64,000 bases of DNA from Dastarcus helophoroides (lineage: Eukaryota > Arthropoda > Insecta > Coleoptera > Bothrideridae): assembly GCA_028583605.1 (NCBI GenBank), contig CM053326.1:32766431-32830430 (forward strand), in the 5' to 3' direction. Below are positions 54,807 to 64,000 of this stretch, one piece after another. Under the pieces are notes generated by a model, which had not been told where the DNA came from, did no database searches, and worked only from the letters and a program-made list of their open reading frames with translations. The stretch's first letter is position 1, and the number at the start of each line of letters is the position of its first letter. The position numbers were made by a program, and so were the translations under genes.

Positions 54807-55142
54807 TGTTGGGTGTTGTCGGTTCGAAAATGAAAACTTCATGAACTGTAAACCCTTTATTTTAATCTTATTTCGGAAAACTACAATTACGATTCACTTA
54901 ACCAGCAAACTATCTAACCATCTGACTACCCGACTAACTAACTAACTGACGGAAAGACGACCTCGTATTTATACCGTTCCGGTTTCTAGAACGGATCTCC
55001 CTACAGATAAGATTATCGCTTGCATAAACGTCTGGAGCGCTTATCTGCCATATCGCGGCCGCTTCCCATTATCAAAGATTTCCAGGGAGTTCCTTACTCT
55101 ACACAATCACTAATACAAATTATATGACTACATATTGTTACA
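54807..55142 (-). mobile_element. Solo LTR of a Ty3/Gypsy-type element (copy 2)
   Basis: On minus it starts TGTAACAATATG and ends ACACCCAACA, 336 bp, flanked by ATAT on both sides (54803-54806, 55143-55146). It is diverged from 24923-25283 but collinear. Shared landmarks are GATAAG-type repeats, ATATCGCGGCCGC versus the other copy's ATCGCGGCTGC, TTTCTAGAAC (heat-shock-like), a TATA box (GTATAAATAC on minus) and a run of CTAACTAACT downstream. AATAAAGG near the 3' end is the likely poly(A) signal. No internal region. Confidence 0.8.
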
Positions 55143-55620
55143 ATATTATTTTGTGGTTTTATTGGTTTCTTAAGCTAAAATAACATCTCTTAAATAACGT
55201 GGTAAAACAGAATGTTGATCTTTTCATCATAATTTTTGTTACGTCTTGGAAATTACACTTAATCTAAGATTATCATATGTAGTGATATCAATATCGTCGG
55301 ACATTTGTTTAGTGTTAAATTTTATATTAATTTGATTAGTGTAGTATAATTTAAATTTGACAGACATCAATGAAATCCTGCTACTTACGTTTTGTATTTG
55401 TAGTTCGTTTTTGTAGTCTTGTTGTGTTTTGTTGAATTATTTACTAACCTTTGTAAAAAAAGTTCTTTTAAGAATTTTATAAGAAATTTTGCATAAAAAA
55501 CTACGCAGTCCTAGCTTTCAAAGGGCTTTGTACAAGATGTGAGATCGAAGTCATAAAGTTAACAGAAACAAAATAATTTTTAATGACCAAAAAATGTGCT
55601 GTAAAAACTGTCACAGTTAA
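55143..55620. other. AT-rich non-coding sequence
   Basis: Nothing recognised. Confidence 0.35.
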
Positions 55621-57935
55621 AAAAATGTGTTTACAAATCTTACAGGTTTTGTGTTTCTAATAACAAAAAAAAAAACCGAAATTCTCAAAATTTTTAAGAG
55701 GACCAAAAATAAAAACATTTCATCCTATCAAACCCCTCCCCAACATTTATATAAATCACCAAAGACAAAATACAAATTGGCGTCGTTTTTAATTTATAAA
55801 TTGAAATGCCGTTATAATTTAAAAATTCAAGGACAAAGAAGAAGAAAAATTAAAGAAAAGTCAACAAAACAAACAAAATTAAAAAAAGATCAAAAAACAG
55901 CTTTCAGGAATAAGTTATCAAAATGTGGAGTTTCGTGTTTAAAAATTGAAAATGGAAGAAAAACGCATTTTTTTACAGTTAGGGAAATCTTGACTTTAAA
56001 AATCAATTTATTGGGAAGAAAACCGAATTCAGGTTTCACGTCAAAATTTTAACTTGCATAGCAAAAGCACTTAACATTGAAATTTTCAGATTTCTTTTTG
56101 AAAATTTTTATGTCTAAAAATTCAAAGTAAATTTGACATTTTTTCCGTTCTTCACGAAATATCGACTTTGATCTCAAAGTCTAGATTTTTATGTAATCAT
56201 TTTAAAGTTCAAAAGAATGTCGGGCCTAAAGCCAACATTTTCATTAAAAAAGATCAAAAATGTTCTCATTTAATTCGAAATTTCTCAATTTTGAATTTAG
56301 ATTTGATTTGAAAATAAAAGTTCTTTTGAGAAAAATCATTATTTCGGAAAAAAAGCATTTTTTTATAATATTTACCATGTATTTTCTTCTAAAATTTGCC
56401 TTTTTAATACCAAAACAGTTTATAATTTTCGACGTCTTTTGTTCAAAATCTAAAATTTTAAAAGCAAGCTGAATATTTGAATTTAAGGTAAAAATGTTCT
56501 TGTTTCAACTTCGAAAGTTACCTTAAAGTTCAGGGATTTTCCTATCACCTAAAATAACCATTTTTTTTAGTTTAACTTTTTCTAAAATTTTCGTTGATTT
56601 TCAAACATGATTTTTTATAGTTTTAAATATGTTTCTTTAAATTTTGACATTCCTCTTAGAAACATAAATATTTTTAAACAAATTTTTTCTCATAATTTGA
56701 ATGTTTTTTTAAATTACCAATTTAAATTTCATAATTTCGATTTTTTATAGCGATTTAAGCTTTTTATTGTTAAAAAGTTCCAAATTTCTTCTTTTTTTAT
56801 TACGTTTCATGCAAAACTCGATTTTTTTAAATAAATGTTAAGCAGAATAACATTTGGTGGTAAGATTATAGTTTACACAATATATTTTTCCTAAAATTAT
56901 TATATCAAAAGGTTATAATTTTAAATTTAATGTTAAATTGTTTAATTAACTTCGACATTTTAGGAAGAGAAATACTGTGATCATCAGGATATCTGATTTT
57001 CTAAAATAGATTTTTTCTTAAACTGTCTCGAGATTTCAAATTTACTATGTTTTAAATTTTAAACTATGTATGCTTATTTTAAATGCTCGACTTATTTTTT
57101 CGACTGAACTAAAAATTTCGAAGGTTTTCTTGAAATGAGAATGACATTTTTTTTGAAAATTGGAAAGAAGTTGAAAGTTAGAGAAAAAAAATCACAATTT
57201 CTAGTTTAAGCTGAACATTTTAAAAGGGTCAATTTCTAAAATAACGTTTTTATTTACTTATTTTGATTATGAGTCGACATTTTATGATTACTACATTTTT
57301 TAAGATGTCTACTGCATTTTGATTTCTTCCTGCTACTTTAAACTTCAAATTTTGTCTAAATCTCGACTGCAAATTTTGACTAGATTTGAAATTTTCTCGA
57401 CTAAAAAAATAGTGAGTCGCAATATCAAGAGAAAAGTTGAAATATGGGTAAAAAAGTGAGGAGCTCGAGATTAAAGCTGATCCTAGGACAAAACTCGAAA
57501 TTTCTACAAAGGCTGAGGGAACCTTTGCTCTTTAAATTAAATAACTTTTAACGCTTTGTAAAAATGCTACTAATATATTTTTTGTCAGATGTCATGAGGT
57601 GACGTTTTAAGAATTTTTAATATTTTGCAGTCGTGTATCAAAAAATGTTTTGAAAAGTAAACAATTTAATTTATTTAAATAATAATTTCAATATCTCACA
57701 TACTGGGCTCGGTAAGCTGAATTAAGTTTGATGTAACTCAAGTTTTAAATTAAGAAAAAATTGAATTAAAAATAATTAGGAATTTCTAATAAAATATTTC
57801 AAAATGTAGGTAAATATGCTTTATTGAAATTTTTACTTTTATGTTAAAATGTTTAGCCCCAACTTAAAATGTTTCATTTTTCGATATGTATTCAAAAATT
57901 TTTGAAATTTAATTTTCATTACCTGAAATTCAAAT
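55621..57935. repeat. Degenerate C/T-skewed repeat tract
   Basis: About 2.3 kb of TTTTTAAATTTCGACATTTT-like phrases. K-rich plus-strand ORFs (55627-56052, 56260-56472) are low complexity and not called. Contains a diverged copy of the AAACTGGGC-type dispersed block near 57690. Confidence 0.6.
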
Positions 57936-57980
57936 TTTGTCTCCTGAAACCAAGGAAGATATAAAACCCAATAAAAGTTG

Positions 57981-58021
57981 CTCTAACGCGTTTCGATAGC
58001 CAAGCTACCATCTTCACAGAG
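57981..58021 (-). ncRNA. Hammerhead-like motif, left arm of palindrome
   Basis: On minus: CTCT, core GTGAAGA (first C replaced by G), T, stem II GGTAGC-TTG-GCTATC, GAAA, palindromic ACGCGT, T, AGAG. The C3 change should abolish cleavage. Confidence 0.55.
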
Positions 58022-58023
58022 AA

Positions 58024-58066
58024 TCTCTCTGAAGATGATAGCTTGGCTATCGAAACGCGTTAGAGC
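58024..58066 (+). ncRNA. Hammerhead-like ribozyme motif, best preserved copy
   Basis: Stem I strand TCTCT (58024-58028); core CTGAAGA (58029-58035); unpaired T; stem II GATAGC-TTG-GCTATC (58037-58051); GAAA (58052-58055); self-complementary ACGCGT (58055-58060); T (58061), then the predicted cleavage point and AGAG (58062-58065), pairing with CTCT. All core nucleotides are present. Two such RNAs could share stem III by pairing ACGCGU with ACGCGU. This matches the small dimer-acting hammerheads reported for Penelope-like elements. Confidence 0.7.
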
Positions 58067-58130
58067 TTCAGGGGACAAGATTTGAATTTCCATTTTTGAA
58101 GATAACCAAGGATCAGTCCGTTCCACCAAA

Positions 58131-58536
58131 ATTAATTTTTATTATTTTTTCTCGAAATTTCCTGGTTTTTCGTCGACATTTCTACTTGAATTAAAAAATT
58201 TTGATAACGATGACTTGTTTTGGCAATGTGACGAAGATGTTACAGAATGTAGTTCTGTCTATTTTAAAGTGTCTGTCAACGTTTTTAATTCGAAAAATCA
58301 ACAATTTTGAATCTTAAATTTAAACTTCAAATTTCCGGGAAAAGTGCAATTTATGAATCATAATCAACGTTGATTAATTTTTTTGGAATTTTTGTATTTT
58401 AAACATCCAACTACTTTTATCGAAATTAAACCATTTTATTTTTAAATAACACAAACATGTATCTAGTTTTTTTTTAAATTTATACTCTAAGAATTGTAAC
58501 ATTCGAGAATTAATAAGAAACTAGCTTAGTAGGCTG
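58131..58536. repeat. Degenerate tract following the PLE repeat
   Basis: TTTTCTCGAAATTTCCTGGT-style sequence; no coding signal. Confidence 0.5.
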
Positions 58537-59091
58537 TGAAAACAAATGTCAACTGTAATATATGCTGAATATAAACTGAAGTAGCTATATCAGGAGAGTT
58601 CTGGATCGAAAGTGACCTAACAGTTTTGTTAATCTGTCGTGATAGACAAGTTTAATGGTATATCTATAATCAACGATCAGACAAGAAATTGTGTTGGAAA
58701 ACCATTACGTAAACCTGGAAGAAGACCAGTAGACTCATAGGCATACGTAAATTGTTGTCTTAAAGAAAGATTTAAAGATTAATCGACATTGTGTTCTTGT
58801 CCAGGACGCCATTTGGTTTACGTAATTGCTCCTTCAGTACAACTACTGTTGACGACAGTTGGTTATCAGATGGTCTTAGTTGCACAATTACGTACTTATC
58901 TGACAGTTAGTTTTAATCCCAAAAAAACTGTTGTCTCACAGTTGGTTTAAGTTTCACAATAATTATTTTTCTCTAACAAAATAGATTAACAAACATATCA
59001 CGCCACTTCCGGTCCAGAATTCCCTTGATATATCTACTTCAATTTATATTCAGCATATACAAAGTACATTAAACTGTTGATATTTGTTTCC
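58537..59091. mobile_element. MITE with about 100-bp inverted repeats
   Basis: The left AACAAATGTCAAC...TATGCTGAATATAAACTGAAG then TAGCTATATCAGGAGAGTTC, and the right end, are reverse complements with scattered differences and one small gap. The arms run inward through TTTTGTTAATCTGTCGTGAT versus its mirrored counterpart near 58975-59005. About 555 bp overall, no ORF. Superfamily unresolved. Confidence 0.75.
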
Positions 59092-61315
59092 ATTGTAATT
59101 ATATTTATTCTAAATTCCCACAATAATTTTAATAACTAAAAAAGTTCATCGTGTATTTGTGGGGACCCCTAGATGGTGGGCAATTGCACATGTTGGACAA
59201 CCGCCCCTGGGTATATGTCCAGGATATTGACTGTAACTTTTCAACCAAAGAAGCCCTCAAAATTTTAAAACGCTGCAGTTATTTTTTCAAATTTGTTTAC
59301 GAATATCGCAGCTTGAAACCAAAATGAACCCAATCAATTTTGTCTTTAACCTGTAAAATAAGTGGATGTGTACTTTTCGTGTTATCGGCAATTTTTCGCG
59401 TTTCATCAAATTTTGAATTTTATTTCGCACTATAGATACAAACAACTCACTAAGTTTCATTCAAAGATATTTCATCTTTGTATCACATTAGGAATAAAAC
59501 GCATGCATCTTAAGATTACAGATGATTGGAATTAATTTCCAAGAAGCGGAAAGACGTTTGTCAGAATTTGCATTTCCACTATTCTGAATTTGAGGTTTGC
59601 CATCCTGAATATGCAGTTTCAATTGGCGCAGATTGTGGTACACTCGTTTAATCAATTTGTCATTGAAACCTAAGTATAAGCTTTATAACTTCCTGAAGCT
59701 AGCGGTGCAATTCCTAGTTTGCGAAGGAAAATTTATTGACTAGATATGAATATTAAATAGAATTGTGTGCTAATTGCGGAAGTTTGAGATAGGATTACTA
59801 TTCACAGTTTCCACTCTGTATATTTCCTACTTTGCATTACCACATTGTTTTATTTGGTTGACTTTAATAATATTTAATTTAAAAAAAAATATGTACAATG
59901 CAGCTTTATTCATTTCGAATTTTAATTCTATTTCTTAAATTTTGTTTAAAAATTTTTGATATTTCGAATTTAATTTTTGACATTGTTTGCGTTCTGCCGT
60001 GAAATTAGGGCATTCATATTTAATGAAATAAACACATTTCGCGCTCGAGAATGCAGGTTATATCATGATATATTAAAAATAAGTGTTTCTCGGGAAAATC
60101 CCCTCTTTGTAACACAAAGTTGCTCTTTTTTCAACCTCGTTCGTTATTCCACTTAAGAATTTTACTAATAATTTATCACTTTTTTCTGGAGCAAGCCATA
60201 ACATCGTTCTCATGACCCTTATATCTTGCATTATTTAAGAGAAAATGCTTCTCCCTTTATGCGAGTTATATAGCCTTTAGTGTGACACAGCTCAGCTCGT
60301 CTAAAATTTATGGCTGCCGCCAATTTACAATATTGCAGAAAAGTCGACGAAATATATACGATATTGGAAAATTTAATAATAATCTCTACAAAGAGCTATA
60401 AATTTTTGCTAAACTGTCTTTATACGGGAAAAGACTTAATAATACGAAAATTATGAATTTCCTGAAAGTGCAGTAAACACTTACTATTGATGATAAAACG
60501 TCTTTATTGTAAACTTTATTATTTCGTTTTAAAATTTCTGCCTGAAAACACGCATATATTGCCTATTTTCATCATGCACACATTGCTTTTATTACCGTCT
60601 TTCTATAAAAACTGTGTCAATAACAGTGGCGTGTTCGCCATTTAAAAGAAAAGTACAACTTTCCTTGCAAATGTAAAGAGTACCTACGAGGGGCGTTGAA
60701 AGCTATCATGAAATTAAAATAAATAAATATCCAACAACTTTAAAATTTTCCACAATTACTCTCAAAATTTATATAAGCAGTACAACATAATTTAAACTGA
60801 AAGGCAGTTACTTCATTAATTGCGGAAATATCGCACTATACACAATCGCCTTAAAAAAAATCGCAACCGTTTTAAAACATTATCCAGTATATCCAATATG
60901 CCACAGATTTTTAAGTCAACAGGAAATGTAGTCATCTAAAACAGAATAGTCACTTCAGCTAAAATGCATTGTTACAACACCGCACTACATAAAATCATTT
61001 TAAAAAAAAGTCGAAGTCAAACGCTTTGTGAAAAGCTGTTGGTAATATTTATTAATTTATTTACCAACATCTTACAATTAGTAAGGATGTGTTCTTATTT
61101 CCCAAATTTGAACATGATTGGCTAATGAAGGGAGACACGTTTAAGTAAGCAGAAATACTAACTAAGGCTTTTCGGCGCTATGCTTGATTTTCAACTTTTA
61201 AAGCCTCGTTATTTCATAAATTACTCTTACAGAAAAAAATGTAGATACCCTTTTTGTGAAGAATTTTAAGATATACAAATTATGCAATAAACGCTTTTGG
61301 CATAAAATTCATTGT
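59092..61315. other. Non-coding sequence, possibly unique host DNA
   Basis: About 2.2 kb without repeat vocabulary. 60270-60350 (GTGTGACACAGCTCAGCTCG, TTTATGGCTGCCGCCAATTT) is of higher complexity and might be conserved non-coding DNA. TACGAGGGGCGTTGAAAGC at 60687 looks like an isolated mariner-type tip. No genes. Confidence 0.3.
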
Positions 61316-61321
61316 TTAGAA

Positions 61322-61400
61322 CAGGGGACCCCAACCTTTTTGCTCAAAGAGCATATTCTAAAACACCGTCTTCGTGCGGCGGGGCACACAGTTGGAAATT
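61322..61400 (+). mobile_element. hAT-like terminal fragment (CAGGGGACCCCAACC)
   Basis: CAGGGGACCCCAACCTTTTT, then GTGCGGCGGGGCACACAG, resembles CAGGGGTCCCCAACC-type hAT MITE ends. No partner end seen. Confidence 0.45.
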
Positions 61401-61429
61401 GTTAATGATACACATAATGTATAAAAAAA

Positions 61430-62180
61430 TATATTTACCTAAGACATAAGTCGAATATTAAAACTTAAAGTGAAAACTTCGAAATTTTGACCATTATAAA
61501 TTAGCAACTAAATTTGAAATTTTTATTTTTTTATTTCAAATTTTAATTAGAATCAATTTCCATTCAAGATGAAATTTTCGAAGATAAAAGTACATGTATT
61601 AAAGATATTATTAAAATATACCAACTTTATTCTACAATTGTAGACTCTATAGAATTTTTATATACGAGATTTTATTTATTTATCGTATCATTGAAAATTA
61701 AGTGTGCTTAAAATTAAATCTTTATTAATAATTATTAACCTCATTATATTTAGCAGCTTCATATTAACTTAGTAGCACATAATACGTTAGATACCTATCA
61801 TAATACCTTGAATACAAATTTCATTTTAAAAGTTTGTTAATTTTTTTATGTCAATGTTGTCAATGATACGATAAAGCTTTGAATGCAACTCGATTATTAG
61901 CGATTTAAACAATCTCGGACGTTCTCGATTATTATAGTATCGTTACATTTCGTTACATTAATAACTATAATTTTGATTCTGAATTTAATTTTTTTTTAAA
62001 TTAGCAATGATGTTTAAATCAAAATTAGAAATGCTATATTTTGGATATTTCAAAAATTGTTCTTGAAATTTCGACTTTAAACTCAAACCTGAATGAAGTT
62101 TAAACCTCTTGTTGTTAGAATTTTATACATTTTCTTTTCTCCAACTGCCAGGTTTATAAATTACAAATGTTTTTAATTCC
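61430..62180. repeat. Mixed tract with dispersed repeat (copy 2)
   Basis: 61684-61921 repeats 54300-54563 in order (TAGCACATAATACGTTAG, ACCTATCATAATACC, ATACGATAAAGCTTTGAATG, GATTTAAACAATCTCGGACG). The flanks are degenerate-tract-like. Confidence 0.55.
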
Positions 62181-62204
62181 TTTCCTAAAAAGGAGGTTTA
62201 AACA

Positions 62205-64000
62205 GGTATTTTAATTTATAACTGGCATGTCTCAAAAGAAACCTCAATGTCGGATTATCAGCACATTAGATTGGACATTCAGGTATTAATGACATGCCTT
62301 CAAACATACAGAAACCCAACACTAACGGACTGGAAGTTATACCGTAACTTACTAAAGCTCCGAAATCCCTGATCAACCACCAACAATTGATAGTGGAAGA
62401 TCTAGAATTTCAATCTAACAAACTAACGAACCTCATAATTAGATCGTATGAGAACAGTTGCTTTGTGAAACAAAAGGTTACAAATAGAAAAGTGCCTTGG
62501 TGGAACAAAAAGCTAAGTCAAATGAGAACTGAAACAAGACTACTCTTTAATAGAGCCAAATGCGACAATGAATGGAGCGACTATAAAAAGGCCCTAACTG
62601 AGTATAATAAAGAACTTAGAAAGTCTAAAGGAGAAAGCTGGCGACAATTTTGTGAGGAGATTAATGACTTGCCCCGGACCATGCGTCTCCAGAAGATCCT
62701 GTCAAAAGACTACTCAAATGGCATTGGGCTGCTTCGGAAATCTGATGGCAGCTACACCGAAAGCAGAAAAGAAAGCGTTGACTTGCTTCTACAAACCCAC
62801 TTCCCCGACTGCATTGAAAGCGAAAATATCCAAGAAAGCGCTCGGTCAGAAGAGCGCATACATTGCCTCACTGGCCGAACAAAAAGCCTATTAGGAAGAA
62901 TTTTTACTAAAACAAAAATACAATGAGCAGTAAATTCTTTTAAGCCATAAAAATCACCAGGCAAAGAAGGAATCTTCCCAGTCCTGCTGCAAGAGGGTCT
63001 AACGGAGCCTATGACTCCACTAACTCAGCTATTTAGAGCTAGTTATTGCCTAAGGTATATTCCTCAAACCTGGAGGGAAGTTAATGTGGTTTTCATCGCA
63101 AAGACTGGAAGGCGATCAAACACCCAACCTAAATCCCATAGACCTCATTTCTCCTCAAAACAATGGAGAAGATCATGGATCTTCACATTAGAACCAAAAT
63201 TCTAATACAGGTACCACTTTACAAGATCCAACTTACTTATCAATCAGGCAAATCTACCGAGGCAGCCTTACATAACCTCACAAAGAGGATCGAAAAGGCA
63301 CTCACATCAAAAGAAATTGCTCTTTGTGCATTCATGGATATAGAGAATGCCTTCGACAACACCTCATACGAATCCATAAAAAGAGCTGCAAAAACAAAGG
63401 CTTTGAAACTAAAACAGCAACCGAGTGGATACAATCCATGCTTAGAGAAAGAAGAATCAAAGCAAACTTGGAAGGAGACTCAGCAACGGTGACCGGGATA
63501 AAGGGCTGTCCTCAAGGAGGAGTATTATTGCCCCTACTATGGTCTATTGTTTTGACGATCTTCTTCTAAAGTTACACAACTCAGGCTTTAAAACGCAAGG
63601 ATACAGCAGATGACATTGTCATCACTGTAAGGGGAAAGTATGACAGAGTTATATCAAACCTGATGCAAATCGCCCTAAATATCATCAACAATTGGTGCTC
63701 GAAGGAAGGCCCAAGAGTCAACCCAAGCAAAACAGTTATTATTTCAATCACTAAAAGAAGAAAGTTCTCATTAATAGCTACTATCATGACCGGAGTACAA
63801 ATTGACCTTTCAAGTGAGACAAAATACCTAGGTATAATGCTAGACCAGAAAGTTACTTGGAATACACATCTGACAAAGGTAGTAGAACGTGCAACAGTGG
63901 TAAACTGGACCTACCGTAGATTCTTTGGAAAAACCTGGGAACTAAACTCCAAAATGATCTACTGGTCTTACCTGACGGTTATCAAACCAATGGTTACGTA
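62205..64000 (+). pseudogene. Jockey-group non-LTR retrotransposon (family C), partial, runs off the window
   Basis: 62205-62380 carries an endonuclease end (NVSKEPSMSDHQHIRFDI, NPTLTDWKLYRNLLKLRNP). 62387-62926 carries the linker (VPWWNKKLSQMRTETRLLFN, ALTEYNKELRKSKGESWRQF). Then in changing frames come RT blocks: KSPGKEGIFPVLLQEGL, YIPQTWREVNVVFIAKTG, YQSGKSTEAALHNLTKRIEK, CAFMDIENAFDNTSYESI, GIKGCPQGGVLLPLLWSIV and the catalytic YADDIVITVRGK (about 63607). After that come INNWCSKEGPRVNPSKTVII, SSETKYLGIMLDQKVTWNTH and RRFFGKTWELNSKMIYWSY up to 64000. Stops and frameshifts (for example at about 62924, 63400 and 63568) make it a pseudogene. The 5' end is truncated near 62190. Confidence 0.85.

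Larger units (their letters stand above)
57936..58130. mobile_element. Head-to-head Penelope-like terminal repeats (large palindrome)
   Basis: A minus-oriented copy (GTCTCCTGAAACCAAGGAAG ... GCTCTAACGCGTTTCGATAG) is joined at about 58022 to a plus-oriented copy (GATAGCTTGGCTATCGAAAC, GCGTTAGAGC, TTCAGGGGACAAG, AACCAAGGATCAG). About 42 bp on each side of the centre match at about 40 positions. The right arm lacks about 35 nt (the T-rich TTAATCTTTCTTGG part) that the left arm keeps. The inverted pair would fold into a long hairpin. Confidence 0.75.

Noticed and set aside
55627..56052. 141-codon plus-strand ORF rich in Lys
   Set aside because: Falls in a degenerate low-complexity tract; composition mirrors the repeat phrases rather than a protein family.

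Overview
This is an AT-rich (roughly 70% A+T by eye) eukaryotic window with no bacterial gene organisation, no operons and almost no long ORFs. The transposon spectrum (jockey/CR1-type non-LTR elements, mariner and DD41D Tc1/mariner elements, a FLYWCH-MULE, Penelope-like debris, tRNA-derived SINEs, Gypsy-type solo LTRs) and one exon resembling the arthropod beaten-path (beat) Ig family point to an insect nuclear genome. A beetle is possible, but the sequence does not prove the order.

Layout. 0.3-5.5 kb: palindromic element, a long A/G-skewed degenerate repeat tract, hAT-like ends. 5.59-7.92 kb: a Penelope-like element (GIY-YIG domain, then a hammerhead-ribozyme-like terminal repeat) split by a jockey-type retrotransposon with a 13-bp target duplication. 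7.9-15.2 kb: more degenerate tracts, small MITEs (pogo-like, hAT-like) and a TATCGATA palindrome. 15.2-16.4 kb: a tandem array of about 400-bp units, each with a hammerhead-like core. 17.5-25.3 kb: two copies of one CR1/jockey-type LINE flanking a MULE remnant, then a solo LTR. 26.3-36.5 kb: possible host exons (a terminal exon with stop and poly(A) signal, a TATA promoter with a short first exon, a PH-like segment), SINE-like repeats and the best preserved LINE reverse transcriptase (465 aa). 37-45 kb: tracts, SINE, a nested mariner/MITE pair, a third LINE copy. 45.3-49.5 kb: a DD41D element with about 230-bp inverted repeats, a SINE and a mariner. 50-56 kb: quiet sequence, transposase fragments, the beat-like exon (minus strand) and a second solo LTR. 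55.6-64 kb: tracts, a head-to-head pair of hammerhead-like motifs forming a long palindrome, a MITE and a jockey-type LINE that runs off the end.

All transposon coding regions are broken by stops, frameshifts or truncation, so the window reads mainly as a record of nested insertions into intergenic or intronic DNA. The most distinctive signal is the repeated hammerhead-like motif. Its best copies have CUGAAGA, a 6-bp stem II, GAAA and a matching 4-bp stem I. In place of a normal stem III there is the self-complementary hexamer ACGCGU, as expected for the small dimer-forming hammerheads associated with Penelope-like elements.
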